From Candidatus Pantoea deserta (GTDB lineage: Bacteria; Pseudomonadota; Gammaproteobacteria; Enterobacterales; Enterobacteriaceae): 64,000 nucleotides of DNA. A program made the position numbers and the translations under genes. Below are positions 9,592 through 20,478 of this stretch, in pieces. The stretch lies in contig NZ_RMVG01000012.1 of assembly GCF_003813865.1 (NCBI RefSeq), forward strand, positions 1 to 64,000, given 5' to 3'. The notes beneath the pieces are model-generated. The model ran no database searches and was not told the origin of the DNA. It worked only from the letters and a program-made list of their open reading frames with translations. Within the stretch, counting starts at the first letter, position 1; the number at the start of each line of letters is the position of its first letter.

Positions 9592-10224
9592 ATGTTTGAA
9601 ACTATTCGCAAGAATGCCGTTACGCTGGCGCTGTTCGCCGTAGTGACCACAGGCTTAACCGCCGTGGTGAACTACGTGACTAAACCGACGATTGCGCATC
9701 AGACGGCGCTGAATCAGAAAAATTTGCTGGATCAGGTTGTTCCGGTAGAAATGTACGATAATCAGATTCAGCGCGAATGTTACCTTGTCACCGATCCGGC
9801 GCTGGGAAACGCGACGGCGCACCATCTCTATCTGGCGCGCAAAGGCGATAACCCCGTCGCGGCGGCGCTTGAGACCACCGCGCCGGACGGCTACTCCGGC
9901 GCGATTCAAATGCTGGTAGGCGCGGATTTCCACGGCAAAGTGCTGGGCGTGCGCGTGATTGAACATCATGAGACGCCCGGTCTCGGCGATAAGATCGAAC
10001 TGCGCATTTCTGACTGGATTAACAGTTTTAACGGCAAAGTGGTCCACGGCGCAGACGATAAAGCCTTTGCGGTAAAGAAAGACGGTGGTGAATTTGACCA
10101 GTTTACCGGCGCAACTATTACGCCGCGCGCGGTGGTTAACGCCACTAAACGTACTGCGTTACTGATTGAAACCCTGAGCGGCAGACTTGCCTCGCTGCCG
10201 GAATGTGGAGACGCAAATGAGTGA
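9592..10224 (+). CDS. rsxG: RsxG, periplasmic FMN-binding subunit
   Basis: A 210-residue protein with a single N-terminal membrane helix and a periplasmic FMN-binding domain. The motif [13 protein letters not shown] contains the threonine expected to bind FMN covalently; [17 protein letters not shown] is the other conserved block. It overlaps rsxE by 8 bases. Confidence 0.97.
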   Translation: MFETIRKNAVTLALFAVVTTGLTAVVNYVTKPTIAHQTALNQKNLLDQVVPVEMYDNQIQRECYLVTDPALGNATAHHLYLARKGDNPVAAALETTAPDGYSGAIQMLVGADFHGKVLGVRVIEHHETPGLGDKIELRISDWINSFNGKVVHGADDKAFAVKKDGGEFDQFTGATITPRAVVNATKRTALLIETLSGRLASLPECGDANE

Positions 10225-10921
10225 AGCGAAAAATTTGCTGGTTGGCGGCCTGTGGAAAAACAACTCGGCGCTGGTACAGCTGCTGGGACTCTGCCCGCTG
10301 CTGGCTGTGACCTCAACGGCCACCAATGCGCTGGGCCTCGGTCTGGCCACTACGCTGGTGCTGACGATTACCAACAGCGCGATTTCCGCGTCGCGTCGCT
10401 GGGTGCCGTCGGAGATCCGTATTCCTATCTACGTGATGATCATCGCTTCGGTGGTGAGCTGCGTGCAGATGTTGATCAACGCCTACGCCTATGGCCTGTA
10501 TGAGTCGCTCGGCATTTTCATTCCGCTGATCGTGACCAACTGTATCGTGGTGGGTCGCGCCGAAGCCGTGGCATCCAAAAGCAGTATTCCCCTTTCCGCG
10601 CTGGATGGCTTCGCTATCGGCATGGGCGCGACCTGCGCAATGGTTACGCTCGGTTCAATCCGCGAACTGATCGGCAGCGGCACCCTGTTTAACGGCGCGG
10701 ATCAGCTGCTTGGCCCCTGGGCGAAAGCGCTGCGCATCGAAGTGGTGCATTTTGACTCGCCGATGCTGCTGGCGATGCTGCCGCCGGGCGCCTTTATTGG
10801 TCTGGGTATGCTGCTGGCCCTGAAATATCTTATTGACCAGAAAACGAAGCAGCGCGCGGCTCGTCGCGCCGAAGAAGCGGCCGCCGCCGGGCTGCATGAG
10901 CATGCCGGGAAGGCAGTGTGA
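10217..10921 (+). CDS. rsxE: RsxE, integral membrane subunit
   Basis: A 234-residue membrane subunit homologous to RsxA and inserted with opposite topology. Hallmarks are [20 protein letters not shown] at the start and [12 protein letters not shown] in the centre, with a basic cytoplasmic tail. The start at 10217 (MSEAKNLL) is preferred to an open frame 30 bases upstream because it aligns with the family and sits in the usual overlap with rsxG. Its stop overlaps the nth GTG start. Confidence 0.96.
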   Translation: MSEAKNLLVGGLWKNNSALVQLLGLCPLLAVTSTATNALGLGLATTLVLTITNSAISASRRWVPSEIRIPIYVMIIASVVSCVQMLINAYAYGLYESLGIFIPLIVTNCIVVGRAEAVASKSSIPLSALDGFAIGMGATCAMVTLGSIRELIGSGTLFNGADQLLGPWAKALRIEVVHFDSPMLLAMLPPGAFIGLGMLLALKYLIDQKTKQRAARRAEEAAAAGLHEHAGKAV

Positions 10922-11553
10922 ACCAGACGAAACGCGTTGAAATCCTCAGTCGGCTGCGGGATAACAACCCGCATCCCACCACTGAACTTAACTTCAGCTC
11001 GCCGTTTGAGCTGTTGATCGCGGTGCTGCTGTCAGCGCAGGCTACCGACGTCAGCGTCAACAAAGCCACGGCAAAGCTCTATCCTGTAGCGAACACGCCT
11101 GCCGCCATGCTGGCGCTGGGCGTCGAGGGTGTAAAGGAACATATCAAGACCATTGGGCTGTTTAACAGCAAAGCCGAAAACGTGATCAAAACCTGCCGCA
11201 TTTTACTGGAGCGGCACGGCGGCGAAGTGCCGGAAGATCGCGCCGCGCTGGAAGCCTTGCCGGGCGTGGGCCGTAAAACCGCCAACGTGGTGTTGAATAC
11301 CGCTTTTGGCTGGCCGACTATCGCCGTGGATACCCATATTTTTCGCGTCAGCAACCGCACCCGCTTTGCCCCAGGAAAGAATGTGGAAGAAGTTGAGGAA
11401 AAACTGCTGAAGGTGGTGCCAAAGTCGTTCAAGGTCGATTGTCATCACTGGCTGATCCTGCACGGACGCTATACCTGCGTGGCGCGCAAGCCGCGCTGCG
11501 GCGCCTGCCTGATTGAAGATCTGTGCGAATATCCGGATAAAACGGAAATATAG
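10918..11553 (+). CDS. nth: Endonuclease III, DNA glycosylase/AP lyase
   Basis: A 211-residue base-excision repair enzyme that removes oxidised pyrimidines. The helix-hairpin-helix [13 protein letters not shown] carries the catalytic lysine, the aspartate is in [11 protein letters not shown], and the 4Fe-4S cluster motif C-x6-C-x2-C-x5-C ([17 protein letters not shown]) closes the protein. Translation starts at GTG, overlapping the rsxE stop by 4 bases, so it is the last gene of the rsx operon as in E. coli. Confidence 0.97.
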   Translation: MNQTKRVEILSRLRDNNPHPTTELNFSSPFELLIAVLLSAQATDVSVNKATAKLYPVANTPAAMLALGVEGVKEHIKTIGLFNSKAENVIKTCRILLERHGGEVPEDRAALEALPGVGRKTANVVLNTAFGWPTIAVDTHIFRVSNRTRFAPGKNVEEVEEKLLKVVPKSFKVDCHHWLILHGRYTCVARKPRCGACLIEDLCEYPDKTEI

Positions 11554-11581
11554 CAGGCGCGCGAGCGCCCGTTATTTTATC

Positions 11582-12277
11582 TCAGGCTCTCAGCGCCGCC
11601 TGAAGCCAGGCAATCACCAGCGGCGAGTTTTTGTTCAGCAACGCGGCGCGCTCTGACTGAAACAGCGTCGCCACAAAGAAAGGGTGATCGGTCAGCTCTA
11701 TGCCGCGCACGTCACCCGCCTCATCCCAGGAGGTAATGCGCAGATTTTTACCTTCCAGCGCCTCGCTAAAGTCGGGATTAACGCCGAAATTACAGTGGTA
11801 ACCCTCGTCGCCTGACTGCGCGCCATAGGCTGCGGCTATCCGCGATCCCGGCGCGAACCTGACGACGCCTCGCTGCTCCACCAGCGAGCAGCTTAACGGC
11901 GCGATCACCATACGTCCGCCTTTATCCGTTTCTGCATGACTGGCGTCGTGCCAGCCCAGCACGTTACGCGCGTACTCAATGACCGCATACTGAAACCCGC
12001 CGCAGGATCCCAGCAGCGGTTTATGATGCTCTCGCGCCCAGCGAAGCGTGGCAAACACCGCCTCGTCATTGACGTAAGGACTGCCCGGCACCACCCAGAT
12101 GGCGTCGCTGCCGCGCACGGCGCTAAGATCGGCAAGCTCGTTTGTCGGCAGCCAGTTGACGTTAACGTTAATATCCAGATGCGTTGCGGCGCGCCTGATA
12201 GCCAGAGGAATAGCCTGGTGGGCGACCGCCGTCGCGCGATAATCACCGACCAGCGCCAGGTTTAAAGAAGCTGCCAT
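11582..12277 (-). CDS. Class I glutamine amidotransferase-like protein related to the CTP synthase C-domain
   Basis: A 231-residue stand-alone protein resembling the glutaminase half of CTP synthase: NLALVGDY at the start, the oxyanion/nucleophile region LLGSCGGFQYAVIEYARNV with a cysteine near residue 93, and a final block ELTDHPFFVATLFQSE. In active enzymes that last block reads FHPE, providing the catalytic histidine and glutamate; here the histidine is glutamine. The cysteine and glutamate remain. Glutaminase activity is therefore doubtful and the substrate is unknown. It is transcribed alone, convergent with nth. Confidence 0.8.
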   Translation of the reverse strand: MAASLNLALVGDYRATAVAHQAIPLAIRRAATHLDINVNVNWLPTNELADLSAVRGSDAIWVVPGSPYVNDEAVFATLRWAREHHKPLLGSCGGFQYAVIEYARNVLGWHDASHAETDKGGRMVIAPLSCSLVEQRGVVRFAPGSRIAAAYGAQSGDEGYHCNFGVNPDFSEALEGKNLRITSWDEAGDVRGIELTDHPFFVATLFQSERAALLNKNSPLVIAWLQAALRA

Positions 12278-12943
12278 AATAACGTCCTGTAAGGGAGAAG
12301 CTGACAGGCTAACGGAGTGTAAAATCTTTGTCGAGACGGTAAAAATCGTAATTCTTATTCGTCAGGTCCGGGCATTTATTCACAGTGCTGTCACAAGATT
12401 TACAGCCCCCTCAGGCTAAATTTCACGCGGAGGCTTGCCAGACCCTGCGATCAGTCAGCTAGTCCACACGGCACGCGGCTTTCCCTTTTTTCACACGCTG
12501 AATTAATGCCTTAGGGATCAGAGTGTTCTGCTGACTGACGCTGCTAAACACAATCTGACGAACTATTATGCAAATCAACTAACAAAACCATGCATTATGA
12601 AATAAAAGTCTGTACAAATAATTATCAACAACACCATTTGCTGTCTTAATCGCCAGAGGCAGCTTATCTGGTTATTGTCGTGCTCTGAGCATGAAAAACA
12701 AACGTTTGTTCTGTTATAATCTTTCTTATTGAAATTTAAATCCGACCGTTTAGCAGGGTTAAGTTTTTAAACCTTACATAACCCAGGCTTTTCAGCATTC
12801 AAAAAATCCTTGCCCTGATGCGCGTAATCAGCCACATTAGGCCCCGCTTTTCCCTACTAATAACAATGTCGCGCATGGAAACCTGACATGACGCGGACTT
12901 ATTTCCTGTCATAAAACAGGGTACGAGAAAAACAGAGGTACAA
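12278..12943. other. Long intergenic region upstream of dtpA
   Basis: 666 bases without a credible gene. It is noticeably AT-rich from about 12530. It holds the dtpA promoter with its palindrome and a small hairpin CCTGT/ACAGG (12906-12921). The remainder shows nothing assignable. Confidence 0.6.
12692..12720 (+). promoter_or_regulatory. dtpA promoter with 14-bp perfect palindrome in the spacer
   Basis: A perfect -10 box TATAAT (12715-12720) is preceded at 17 bases by a weak -35 TGAAAA (12692-12697). The spacer holds the perfect palindrome AACAAACGTTTGTT (12697-12710), with the central CG and flanking AA/TT typical of LacI-family operators. Transcription would start near 12727, giving a leader of about 215 bases. 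Confidence 0.6.
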
Positions 12944-14440
12944 GTGTCAACTGCAAACAAACACACTGATGAGGCCACCAGCCTCAATGCGTTCAAACAG
13001 CCGAAGGCGTTCTACCTGATCTTCTCAATCGAGTTATGGGAACGTTTCGGTTTTTACGGCCTTCAGGCCATCATGGCTGTTTATCTTGTTAAACAGCTGG
13101 GCATGTCGGAAGCAGACTCCATCACCCTGTTCGCCTCTTTTAGCGCGCTGGTCTATGGCCTGGTGGCTATCGGCGGCTGGCTCGGCGATAAGGTGCTGGG
13201 CACCAAACGGGTGATTGTTCTGGGCGTGCTGGTGCTGGCGCTGGGATATGCGCTGGTCGCGTTCTCCGGACATCACGTCGGCACGGTCTACGTAGGTATG
13301 GCGACCATCGCGGTGGGTAGCGGACTGTTTAAAGCTAACCCCTCTTCTCTGCTCTCTACCTGCTATGAAAAAAACGACCCGCGCATCGACGGCGCTTTCA
13401 CTATGTTTTATATGTCCATTAACGTCGGTTCGCTGTTTTCTATGATGCTGACCCCGTGGCTGGCGGCAAAATATGGCTGGAGCGTGGCGTTTTCGCTGTC
13501 GGTTGTCGGTCTGATCATTACCCTGCTGAACTTCCTGTTCTGCAAGGGCCTGGTCAAAAACTACGGTTCGAAACCCGACTTTGCCCCGCTTCAGGTGCGC
13601 AAACTGCTGATGACCCTGGCTGGCGTGGTCGTACTGGTCGCGGTTGCCGCCTGGCTGCTGCACCATCAGACCATTGCGCGCATTACGCTGGGCGTGGTCG
13701 CGCTGGGCATTATCTTTATCTTCGCTAAAGAGGCGTTTTCGCTGCATGGCGCGGCGCGTCGCAAAATGATTGTGGCGTTCCTGCTGATGGTTGAAGCCAT
13801 TGTCTTCTTCGTCCTCTATATGCAGATGCCGACGTCGCTGAACTTCTTTGCCATTCGCAACGTAGAGCACAGCATTCTGGGCATTGCTTTTGAGCCGGAG
13901 CAGTTCCAGGCGCTTAACCCGTTCTGGATTATGCTGGCCAGTCCGCTGCTGGCGGCGGTCTATAACAAGCTGGGCGACAAGCTGCCGATGCCGTTTAAAT
14001 TCGCTATCGGCATGGTGCTGTGTTCAGCCGCGTTTCTGGTGCTGCCGCTGGGTGCGAAGTTCGCTTCTGATGCCGGTATCGTTTCGGTTAACTGGCTGAT
14101 TCTGAGCTATGCGTTGCAGTCTGTCGGCGAGCTGATGATCTCCGGTCTTGGCCTGGCGATGGTGGCGCAGCTGGTGCCACAGCGTCTGATGGGCTTTATT
14201 ATGGGTTCATGGTTCCTGACCACGGCTGGCGCGGCGATGATTGCCGGTAAAGTCGCCGGTCTGATGGCCGTACCGGAAAATGTCACCGACCCGCTCGCTT
14301 CGCTCAGCGTTTACAGCCGCGTGTTCCAGCAGATTGGTATCGTAACCGGCGTTATTGCCGTGCTGATGCTGATCACCGCTCCTCTGCTGAACCGCATGGC
14401 GCAGTCTTCACAGCCTGCGCTGAAAAAATCTCAGGCCTGA
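12944..14440 (+). CDS. dtpA: DtpA, proton-dependent di/tripeptide permease
   Basis: Proton-coupled oligopeptide transporter (PTR2/POT family) of 498 residues with about 14 membrane helices. The proton-coupling motif is present as [12 protein letters not shown] (near residue 31) and the PTR2 signature as [12 protein letters not shown]. The GTG start has a good ribosome site (AGAGG, 12934-12938). E. coli DtpA is about 500 residues. A strong terminator follows, so it is monocistronic. Confidence 0.97.
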   Translation: MSTANKHTDEATSLNAFKQPKAFYLIFSIELWERFGFYGLQAIMAVYLVKQLGMSEADSITLFASFSALVYGLVAIGGWLGDKVLGTKRVIVLGVLVLALGYALVAFSGHHVGTVYVGMATIAVGSGLFKANPSSLLSTCYEKNDPRIDGAFTMFYMSINVGSLFSMMLTPWLAAKYGWSVAFSLSVVGLIITLLNFLFCKGLVKNYGSKPDFAPLQVRKLLMTLAGVVVLVAVAAWLLHHQTIARITLGVVALGIIFIFAKEAFSLHGAARRKMIVAFLLMVEAIVFFVLYMQMPTSLNFFAIRNVEHSILGIAFEPEQFQALNPFWIMLASPLLAAVYNKLGDKLPMPFKFAIGMVLCSAAFLVLPLGAKFASDAGIVSVNWLILSYALQSVGELMISGLGLAMVAQLVPQRLMGFIMGSWFLTTAGAAMIAGKVAGLMAVPENVTDPLASLSVYSRVFQQIGIVTGVIAVLMLITAPLLNRMAQSSQPALKKSQA

Positions 14441-14456
14441 CCGTTCTCAGGCTGAC

Positions 14457-14484
14457 AGCCGGGCTTTCCGCCCGGCTTTTTTTT
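14457..14484 (+). terminator. Rho-independent terminator of dtpA
   Basis: AGCCGGGC and GCCCGGCT form an 8-bp stem around TTTCC, followed by eight T residues. Confidence 0.93.
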
Positions 14485-14584
14485 ACTCTTTTTCGGACCA
14501 GACGCAACGCATGATCATTATCACTGGCAAATCGGCGGCGACACATTAAGCTGCAATGATCCTGTCGCAATCCGGAGGTCCGTC

Positions 14585-15190
14585 ATGAAACTCTTCTGTA
14601 AAGCGGGAGCCTGCTCTCTTTCGCCGCATATCGTTCTGCGCGAATGCGGGCTGGATTTCACTCAGGTCAACGTCGACCTGAAGCAAAAAGTCACCGAATG
14701 CAGCGAAGATTACCTGCAAATCAATCCCAAAGGTCAGGTGCCTGCGCTTGAGCTGGACGATGGCACAATCCTGACCGAAGGGGTGGCGATTGTGCAGTAC
14801 CTGGCGGATCTAAAACCCGATCGTCATTTGCTGGCCCCGGTTGGCAGCCTGACGCGCTATCACACGCTGGAGTGGCTCAGCTTTATCAGCAGCGAGCTGC
14901 ATAAAACCTTTGCGCCGCTGTTAAAATCCGATACGCCTGAAGAGTATAAACGCGCGCTGCGTGACCGGCTGACGCACCAGTTCCGCTATGTCGATACAGC
15001 GCTTCAGGACAAGCAGTGGCTGATGGGGCTGCGCTTTAGCGTGGCGGACGCCTATCTTTATGTGATGGTGCGCTGGGCGCAGGCGCTCAAACTGGATTTA
15101 GATGGGCTGTCGGCGCTGGAGGCCTGGTTTCAGCGAACGTCGCAGCGACCGGCGGTGCAGGCGGCGCTGAAAGCGGAAGGTCTGGCGTAA
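14585..15190 (+). CDS. gstA: Glutathione S-transferase GstA
   Basis: A 201-residue cytosolic beta-class glutathione transferase. The N-terminal thioredoxin-like domain has the cysteine-containing start [16 protein letters not shown], with Cys10 the characteristic glutathione-contacting residue of bacterial enzymes, and the cis-proline block [11 protein letters not shown]. The C-terminal helical domain carries [19 protein letters not shown] ribosome site precedes the ATG. Confidence 0.96.
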   Translation: MKLFCKAGACSLSPHIVLRECGLDFTQVNVDLKQKVTECSEDYLQINPKGQVPALELDDGTILTEGVAIVQYLADLKPDRHLLAPVGSLTRYHTLEWLSFISSELHKTFAPLLKSDTPEEYKRALRDRLTHQFRYVDTALQDKQWLMGLRFSVADAYLYVMVRWAQALKLDLDGLSALEAWFQRTSQRPAVQAALKAEGLA

Positions 15191-15216
15191 AAACGGGGCC
15201 GATGCCAGTCGGCCCT
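15189..15216 (-). terminator. Rho-independent terminator of pdxY
   Basis: On the minus strand GGGCCGA and TCGGCCC form a 7-bp stem followed by CCG and five T residues, just past the pdxY stop. The plus-strand side lacks a T-run, so it serves pdxY rather than gstA. Confidence 0.8.
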
Positions 15217-15222
15217 GAAAGG

Positions 15223-16083
15223 TTACAGCCGTTCAGCGCCAAAGTGCTGGGTCGGCTGCGCGATAGCGTCCTGCGCAGCCACCAGCTGCAATTCATACTC
15301 GCCCATCGCGTGGGTTTTCAGCATCACTTCGTACACCGCAGCGGTGACGTGTTCAAGCGCGCTTTGCAGATCTTTGCCGTGCAGCAGGTTGACCAGCAGC
15401 AGACCGCTGGTGAGATCGCCTACGCCCACCGGCTGACGCACGCCGAAGTCCACCAGCGGACGACTGATATGCCAGGCTTCCTCCGCCGTCACCAGCAGCA
15501 TCTCAAAACGATCGCTGCGGCGACCGGCGCGCGCCAGATGTTTTACCAGCACCACCCGAGGTCCCTGCGCAATCAGCACGCGCGCCGCCGCCATCGCCTC
15601 TTCCACGCTGGCCACGCTCCGCTCGCTGAGCATCTCCAGCTCCAGCAGGTTCGGCGCGATAATGTCGCTGGCAGGCATGGCGTATTTACAGTGGTACTCG
15701 GCGACGCCAGGGGCGACGATACAGCCTTTTTCCGGATGGCCCATTACCGGATCGCAAAAGAACCAGGCGTCTGGATTGGCGGCTTTAACCATGCGTACAA
15801 TCTCAAGGATCTGTTCGCCCTGCTCGGCCGACCCCAGATAGCCGCTCAGCACCGCATCGCAGGTCTTCAGCCGATCGATGTCATGGATGCCCTTCACGAT
15901 GTCCGTCAGATGCGTCGCGGGCATAACGGTGCCGGTCCAGTGGCCGTACTGCGTATGATTGGAGAACTGGACGGTATTAAGCGGCCAGACATTGGCGCCC
16001 ATGCGCCGCATCGGAAATTCGGCGGCGGCATTGCCTGCGTGACCAAAGACGACGTGTGACTGAATTGCCAGAATATTTTTCAT
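15223..16083 (-). CDS. pdxY: Pyridoxal kinase PdxY
   Basis: A 286-residue ribokinase-fold kinase of the vitamin B6 salvage pathway that phosphorylates pyridoxal. It begins [20 protein letters not shown], has the [13 protein letters not shown] substrate/ATP block, and the C-terminal [15 protein letters not shown] anion-hole motif with the catalytic aspartate. It lies just past the tyrS terminator, as in E. coli, and partial read-through from tyrS is possible. Confidence 0.97.
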   Translation of the reverse strand: MKNILAIQSHVVFGHAGNAAAEFPMRRMGANVWPLNTVQFSNHTQYGHWTGTVMPATHLTDIVKGIHDIDRLKTCDAVLSGYLGSAEQGEQILEIVRMVKAANPDAWFFCDPVMGHPEKGCIVAPGVAEYHCKYAMPASDIIAPNLLELEMLSERSVASVEEAMAAARVLIAQGPRVVLVKHLARAGRRSDRFEMLLVTAEEAWHISRPLVDFGVRQPVGVGDLTSGLLLVNLLHGKDLQSALEHVTAAVYEVMLKTHAMGEYELQLVAAQDAIAQPTQHFGAERL

Positions 16084-16114
16084 TATGTTTGGTACTGCCT
16101 TACCCTTGCCTGCT

Positions 16115-16139
16115 AAAAAAAGGGCCGGAAACCGGCCCT
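16115..16139 (-). terminator. Rho-independent terminator of tyrS
   Basis: AGGGCCGG / CCGGCCCT stem with a 3-base loop and a seven-base T-run on the minus strand, 8 bases after the tyrS stop. Confidence 0.9.
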
Positions 16140-16146
16140 GAAATGC

Positions 16147-17421
16147 TTACTGCCAGACAACCAGGCAGTAGTGTTTTTTACCGCGGCGCAGCAGCGTGTA
16201 GCGGCCAAAGAGTTTGTCATTCTCGCTGAAGCGGTACTCGGCGTCAGACTGTTTCTCGCCGTTAACGGTCACCGCGTTGGAGCCAATCATGGTGCGCGCC
16301 TGACCGCGTGACGGAACCAGTTCGGCATTGACCAGCGCCTGTTGCAGATCCTCTTCCGCGCCAAGCTGAATAGTGGGCATACCGTCCTGCGCCAGCTGTT
16401 CAAAGTCCGCTTCGGTCATGTCGCTCAGCGCGCCGGAGAAGAGGCTTTCTGTAATGCGCTTCGCCGCCGCCAGGCCGGCGTCGCCGTGCACCAGTCGCGT
16501 AACGTTCTCGGCCAGCACATACTGCGCGCGCGGCGCTTTGCCGCTGTTCTTGTCTTCTTCTTCCAGCGCATTGATCTCGTCAATGCTCAGGAAGGTGAAG
16601 AATTTCAGGAAGCGATAGACATCGGCGTCCGCCGTGTTGATCCAGAACTGATAGAACTTGTACGGGCTGGTTTTTTTCGCATCCAGCCATACCGCGCCGC
16701 CTTCTGTTTTACCGAATTTGGTGCCGTCGGATTTGGTGATCAGCGGAACCGTCAGGCCGAAGACCTGATTCTGATAGAGACGACGCGTCAGGTCGATGCC
16801 GGAGGTAATGTTGCCCCACTGATCGGAGCCGCCAATCTGCAACGTCACGCCGTGACGCTTGTTCAGCTCGGCGAAGTCAAAGCCCTGCAACAGGTTGTAA
16901 GAGAACTCGGTAAAAGAGATCCCCTGATCGTCACGGTTCAGACGCTGTTTCACCGCTTCTTTGTTAATCATCTGATTAACGGAGAAGTGTTTGCCAATAT
17001 CGCGCAGGAACGTCAGCACGTTCATCCCGCCGAACCAGTCGTAGTTATTGGCCGCGATCGCGCTGTTGTCGCCACAGTTGAAATCCAGGAAAGGCGCCAC
17101 CTGCTTGCGGATCTTTTCGACCCACTCGCTGACGGTGTCGCTGGTATTGAGTTTACGTTCTGCTGCTTTAAAGCTGGGATCGCCAATCAGACCGGTGGCT
17201 CCACCCACCAGCGCGACCGGCTTGTGTCCGGCATCCTGAAAACGTTTCAGGCAGAGCAGCGGCACCAGATGGCCCAAATGCAAGCTGTCAGCGGTCGGAT
17301 CGAAGCCGCAATAGAGAGAAATCGGCCCCTGCGCCAGTCGCTCTGCTAACGCTTCTTCGTCCGTTACCTGGGCGATTAAGCCCCTTTCCTGCAATTGTTG
17401 TATCAGGTTACTGCTGGTCAT
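16147..17421 (-). CDS. tyrS: Tyrosyl-tRNA synthetase
   Basis: Class I aminoacyl-tRNA synthetase of 424 residues, the same length as in E. coli. The HIGH motif appears as HLGHL, the KMSKS motif as KFGKT, and the C-terminal S4-like RNA-binding domain ([19 protein letters not shown]) is complete. The start [10 protein letters not shown] at 17421 is used; the frame extends 42 bases upstream but that extension is not conserved. Confidence 0.98.
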   Translation of the reverse strand: MTSSNLIQQLQERGLIAQVTDEEALAERLAQGPISLYCGFDPTADSLHLGHLVPLLCLKRFQDAGHKPVALVGGATGLIGDPSFKAAERKLNTSDTVSEWVEKIRKQVAPFLDFNCGDNSAIAANNYDWFGGMNVLTFLRDIGKHFSVNQMINKEAVKQRLNRDDQGISFTEFSYNLLQGFDFAELNKRHGVTLQIGGSDQWGNITSGIDLTRRLYQNQVFGLTVPLITKSDGTKFGKTEGGAVWLDAKKTSPYKFYQFWINTADADVYRFLKFFTFLSIDEINALEEEDKNSGKAPRAQYVLAENVTRLVHGDAGLAAAKRITESLFSGALSDMTEADFEQLAQDGMPTIQLGAEEDLQQALVNAELVPSRGQARTMIGSNAVTVNGEKQSDAEYRFSENDKLFGRYTLLRRGKKHYCLVVWQ

Positions 17422-17559
17422 CACTGACTCCAAATTGATCAGACTGCACCTATGCTGGTACACAGCTTTCCGCTGAGATGCGGAAGAAAAAAATGAGGGC
17501 TATAGCATAAAGCGCTGGCGACGGTTGTGCCAGCGCTGAGAGAGGTGAAAAACGCTGTT

Positions 17560-18216
17560 TTAAGGCGCTAACCGGTCGATTTTCCAGCCGTTGTTGTCGC
17601 GCTGGTAAAGAAAGCGGTCATGCAGACGATGTTCGCCGCCCTGCCAGAACTCCATCGTGTGGAATTTAACGCGATAGCCGCCCCAGAAGCTGGGCAGCGG
17701 CACTTCGCCCTGCTGGAATTTTTGTTTAAGCTCGAGAAACTTGCCTTCCAGCACGCCGCGCGCCGAGATACGACTCGACTGCCGTGACACCCAGGCCCCA
17801 ATCTGACTGTCGCGCGGGCGGCTGTGGAAATATTTCAGCACCTCAAGCGGCGAAAGCTTCTCAACTTCGCCCAGCACCATCACCTGCCGCTCCAGAAAAT
17901 GCCACGGAAAGTGCAGCGAGATGCGCGGATTAGTCGCCAGATGTTGCGCCTTGCGGCTACCCAGGTTGGTATAAAATACCATCCCGTCGTCGTCATAGTG
18001 CTTTAGCAGGACGATGCGCTGGTATGGCTGCCCCTGCTCATCCACCGTCGCCACCGTCATCGCGGTGGGATCGGGCAGCTGCGCATCACAGGCCTGGCGC
18101 AGCCAGGTTTCAAACAGCGCCAGCGGCTGGTCTGGCAGATCCTTACGGCGCAGCCCGCCACGCGTATATTCGCGGCGCAGGCTGGCGATCTCTTGCAGTG
18201 TAAAACTTGTGCTCAT
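17560..18216 (-). CDS. pdxH: Pyridoxine 5'-phosphate oxidase
   Basis: FMN-dependent oxidase (218 residues) that makes pyridoxal 5'-phosphate from pyridoxine or pyridoxamine phosphate. Conserved blocks include [19 protein letters not shown] for FMN binding and the C-terminal substrate block [18 protein letters not shown]. It follows mliC by 5 bases, probably in one transcript with anmK-mliC. Confidence 0.97.
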   Translation of the reverse strand: MSTSFTLQEIASLRREYTRGGLRRKDLPDQPLALFETWLRQACDAQLPDPTAMTVATVDEQGQPYQRIVLLKHYDDDGMVFYTNLGSRKAQHLATNPRISLHFPWHFLERQVMVLGEVEKLSPLEVLKYFHSRPRDSQIGAWVSRQSSRISARGVLEGKFLELKQKFQQGEVPLPSFWGGYRVKFHTMEFWQGGEHRLHDRFLYQRDNNGWKIDRLAP

Positions 18217-18221
18217 GGGCT

Positions 18222-18554
18222 TTACTCAAAGTGAACAGACTGACTGTCTGACTGAAGCTCGCAGTCGTTAATAACGATTTTATCATCGCGTTCAATAAAG
18301 GCGCTTTCGCCTTTAGACCAGAATACATATTTCCCGTCGCTGTAGCGCGCGCCTGATGCCGACATCGCCCGTTTCAGCGTTAACGGCTGGCCGTCCAGAA
18401 TAAAGCTGACCTGCTCGCTGGCGTTGTCGAGCGTGACGGTCAGCGGCAGCGTCCCGCAGCGGTAGTGCAGCGTTTGCGGGCGCTCAGCCTGTTTATTCAC
18501 CAAACCGCACCCTGCCAGCAGCAGCACGGTCGCAAAGGGTAACGCCTTTTTCAT
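18222..18554 (-). CDS. mliC: MliC, membrane-bound C-type lysozyme inhibitor lipoprotein
   Basis: A 110-residue outer-membrane lipoprotein that inhibits host C-type lysozyme. Lipobox LLAGC (lipidated Cys16) ends the signal sequence. Two further cysteines (YRCG and NDCEL) can form the family disulfide. The conserved lysozyme-contact loop appears around [18 protein letters not shown]. Confidence 0.93.
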   Translation of the reverse strand: MKKALPFATVLLLAGCGLVNKQAERPQTLHYRCGTLPLTVTLDNASEQVSFILDGQPLTLKRAMSASGARYSDGKYVFWSKGESAFIERDDKIVINDCELQSDSQSVHFE

Positions 18555-18571
18555 TATGATTCTCCTTAGGG

Positions 18572-19687
18572 TCAGTAGAGCAAATTGGCCGGATAGATGG
18601 CGCCGATAACGCTTTTTTCCCGCGCGCCGGTCACGGCGGGAAGGTTGCCAGGCAGGCCGGAAAGCGTGCGGCTGGCAAGCCAGGCAAAGGCCAGCGCCTC
18701 CATATCATCGCCGCGAATGCCTGCCGTGTCGGTACTGGCTACTTCGGTGCCGGGCAGCAGCGCGGCAAGGCGCGACATCAGCAGCGGGTTACGCCCGCCG
18801 CCGCCGCACACCAGCAGCCGATCGCACCCGTCATGAAGCTGTACCTGATGCGCAATGGTAACGGCGCTCAGCTCGGTCAGTGTCGCCTGCACATCCTGCG
18901 GCGGCAGACCAGGAAAGTGTTGCAGATGGCGTTCGATCCAGCCGAGATTAAAGTATTCGCGCCCGGTACTTTTCGGCGGCGGCAGCGCGAACCAGGGATC
19001 GCGCAGCATCTGCTCCAGCAGCGCGGGCGCCAGGCTGCCGCTGCGCGCCCAGCGCGCGTCTTCATCAAAGGGTTTGCCCTGCTGACGCCAGATCCAGGCG
19101 TCAATCAGCATATTGCCCGGCCCGGTATCGAAGCCGCGGACGGGCTGGCCGGGCAGCAGTAAAGAGAGATTGGCGATGCCGCCGATATTCAACACCATGC
19201 GGCGCTCTACCGCATCCATCAGCAGCGCCTGATGAAACGCCGGAACCAGCGGCGCGCCCTGTCCGCCCAGTGCCATATCGCGCCGGCGAAAATCCCCGAC
19301 GACCGTGATACCGGTCGCCGCCGCAATCTGGTTATTGTCGCCGATTTGCAGGGTATTCGGCGCGGCGCTCTGCGGTTCGTGCCAGACGGTCTGTCCATGA
19401 CAGCCAATGGCGACAATATCGGCAGGCTCCAGCGCTTCGCGCCGCATTAAGGTGTTAACCGCCTCGGCGAATAGCTGGCCGAGACGCGTATCCAGCTGCC
19501 CCAGCTGGGAGAGCGTCAGCCTTTGTCCCTGACAAATAGCGAGGATTTGCTGGCGCAGTTCGTCTGGCATCGGATGGCAGTAGCTGGCCTGTTGGGCCAC
19601 CATATTTTCATCAATGGCGGCCAGCACCACATCCACGCCATCCAGGCTAGTGCCCGACATCACGCCGATATAACGTCCTGATTTCAT
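18572..19687 (-). CDS. anmK: Anhydro-N-acetylmuramic acid kinase
   Basis: A 371-residue sugar kinase of peptidoglycan recycling: it opens and phosphorylates 1,6-anhydroMurNAc. The actin-like ATPase fold shows [11 protein letters not shown] at the start, [17 protein letters not shown] in the centre and [14 protein letters not shown] near the end. First gene of the anmK-mliC-pdxH group; the mliC start lies 17 bases downstream. Confidence 0.97.
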   Translation of the reverse strand: MKSGRYIGVMSGTSLDGVDVVLAAIDENMVAQQASYCHPMPDELRQQILAICQGQRLTLSQLGQLDTRLGQLFAEAVNTLMRREALEPADIVAIGCHGQTVWHEPQSAAPNTLQIGDNNQIAAATGITVVGDFRRRDMALGGQGAPLVPAFHQALLMDAVERRMVLNIGGIANLSLLLPGQPVRGFDTGPGNMLIDAWIWRQQGKPFDEDARWARSGSLAPALLEQMLRDPWFALPPPKSTGREYFNLGWIERHLQHFPGLPPQDVQATLTELSAVTIAHQVQLHDGCDRLLVCGGGGRNPLLMSRLAALLPGTEVASTDTAGIRGDDMEALAFAWLASRTLSGLPGNLPAVTGAREKSVIGAIYPANLLY

Positions 19688-19969
19688 TTCTGGTCCTTAC
19701 GCTGTGGAGGAGGTGCGAATCACTGATGATAAGTCTGGCAAATTCCCTCGCCGGATTCGACGGTTACCTGATCTTTTTTGCCAGAATTTGCGCAACCAGT
19801 AACTTTGTGCAACTTTTTTTGCTGCCTGATTGAATTATTATTGACCCTCGTTAGTCTATGCTTCGCTTTAGGGTGTTTTACTCAGACTAAGATTAATTTG
19901 CGATGTGTCTTATACTGTTTGCAGGATTTGGCGATACAGATGGCGCATTGCATAAGAAAGGAGTGACAA

Positions 19970-20437
19970 ATGATTAAGCGTTTCGTTGCGGTCGCACTGG
20001 CTGGCATTACGCTGGCAGGATGCACAAACACCAGCTCGCTGTCAGGCGATACCTACAGCGCCAGCGAGGCTAAACAGATTCAAAGCGTCTCATACGGTAC
20101 GCTGGTTTCTGTTCGTCCGGTTAAAATTCAGGGCGGTGATGAGAATAATGTCATTGGCGCTATCGGCGGCGCCGTGCTGGGCGGTTTTATTGGTAATACG
20201 ATCGGCGGCGGCTCCGGACGCAGTCTGGCTACCGCAGGCGGCGCTATTGCTGGCGGCCTGGCTGGCCAGGGCGTTCAGGGCGCGATCAATAAAACCGATG
20301 GCGTTGAGCTGGAAATCCGCAAAGACGACGGCAATACCATTATGGTGGTGCAAAAGCAGGCTGCGACCCGCTTCTCTGTGGGACAGCGCGTCGCGCTGGC
20401 GTCAAACGGCAGCCAGATTACCGTTTCACCGCGCTAA
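19970..20437 (+). CDS. slyB: SlyB outer-membrane lipoprotein
   Basis: A 155-residue lipoprotein that stabilises the outer membrane under stress. Lipobox LAGC gives a lipidated Cys18. Two glycine-zipper stretches (GAIGGAVLGGFIGNTIGGG and the following AGGAIAGGLAGQG) would span the membrane. A TATACT -10 box lies at 19911-19916 without a recognisable -35, as expected of an activator-dependent (in E. coli PhoP) promoter; no clean PhoP box was found. GGAG ribosome site. Confidence 0.96.
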   Translation: MIKRFVAVALAGITLAGCTNTSSLSGDTYSASEAKQIQSVSYGTLVSVRPVKIQGGDENNVIGAIGGAVLGGFIGNTIGGGSGRSLATAGGAIAGGLAGQGVQGAINKTDGVELEIRKDDGNTIMVVQKQAATRFSVGQRVALASNGSQITVSPR

Positions 20438-20448
20438 TTTCGCGCAAG

Positions 20449-20478
20449 AAAACCGACGCCATGGCGTCGGTTTTTTAT
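20449..20478. terminator. Bidirectional terminator between slyB and slyA
   Basis: AACCGACGCC / GGCGTCGGTT form a 10-bp stem with a 2-base spacer and T-runs on both sides. It ends slyB and overlaps the slyA stop region. Confidence 0.88.

Noticed and set aside
19866..19880. CTTTA and TTTTA repeats upstream of slyB as a PhoP box.
   Set aside because: The repeats are 10 rather than 11 bases apart, match poorly and lie too far from the TATACT box to be convincing.
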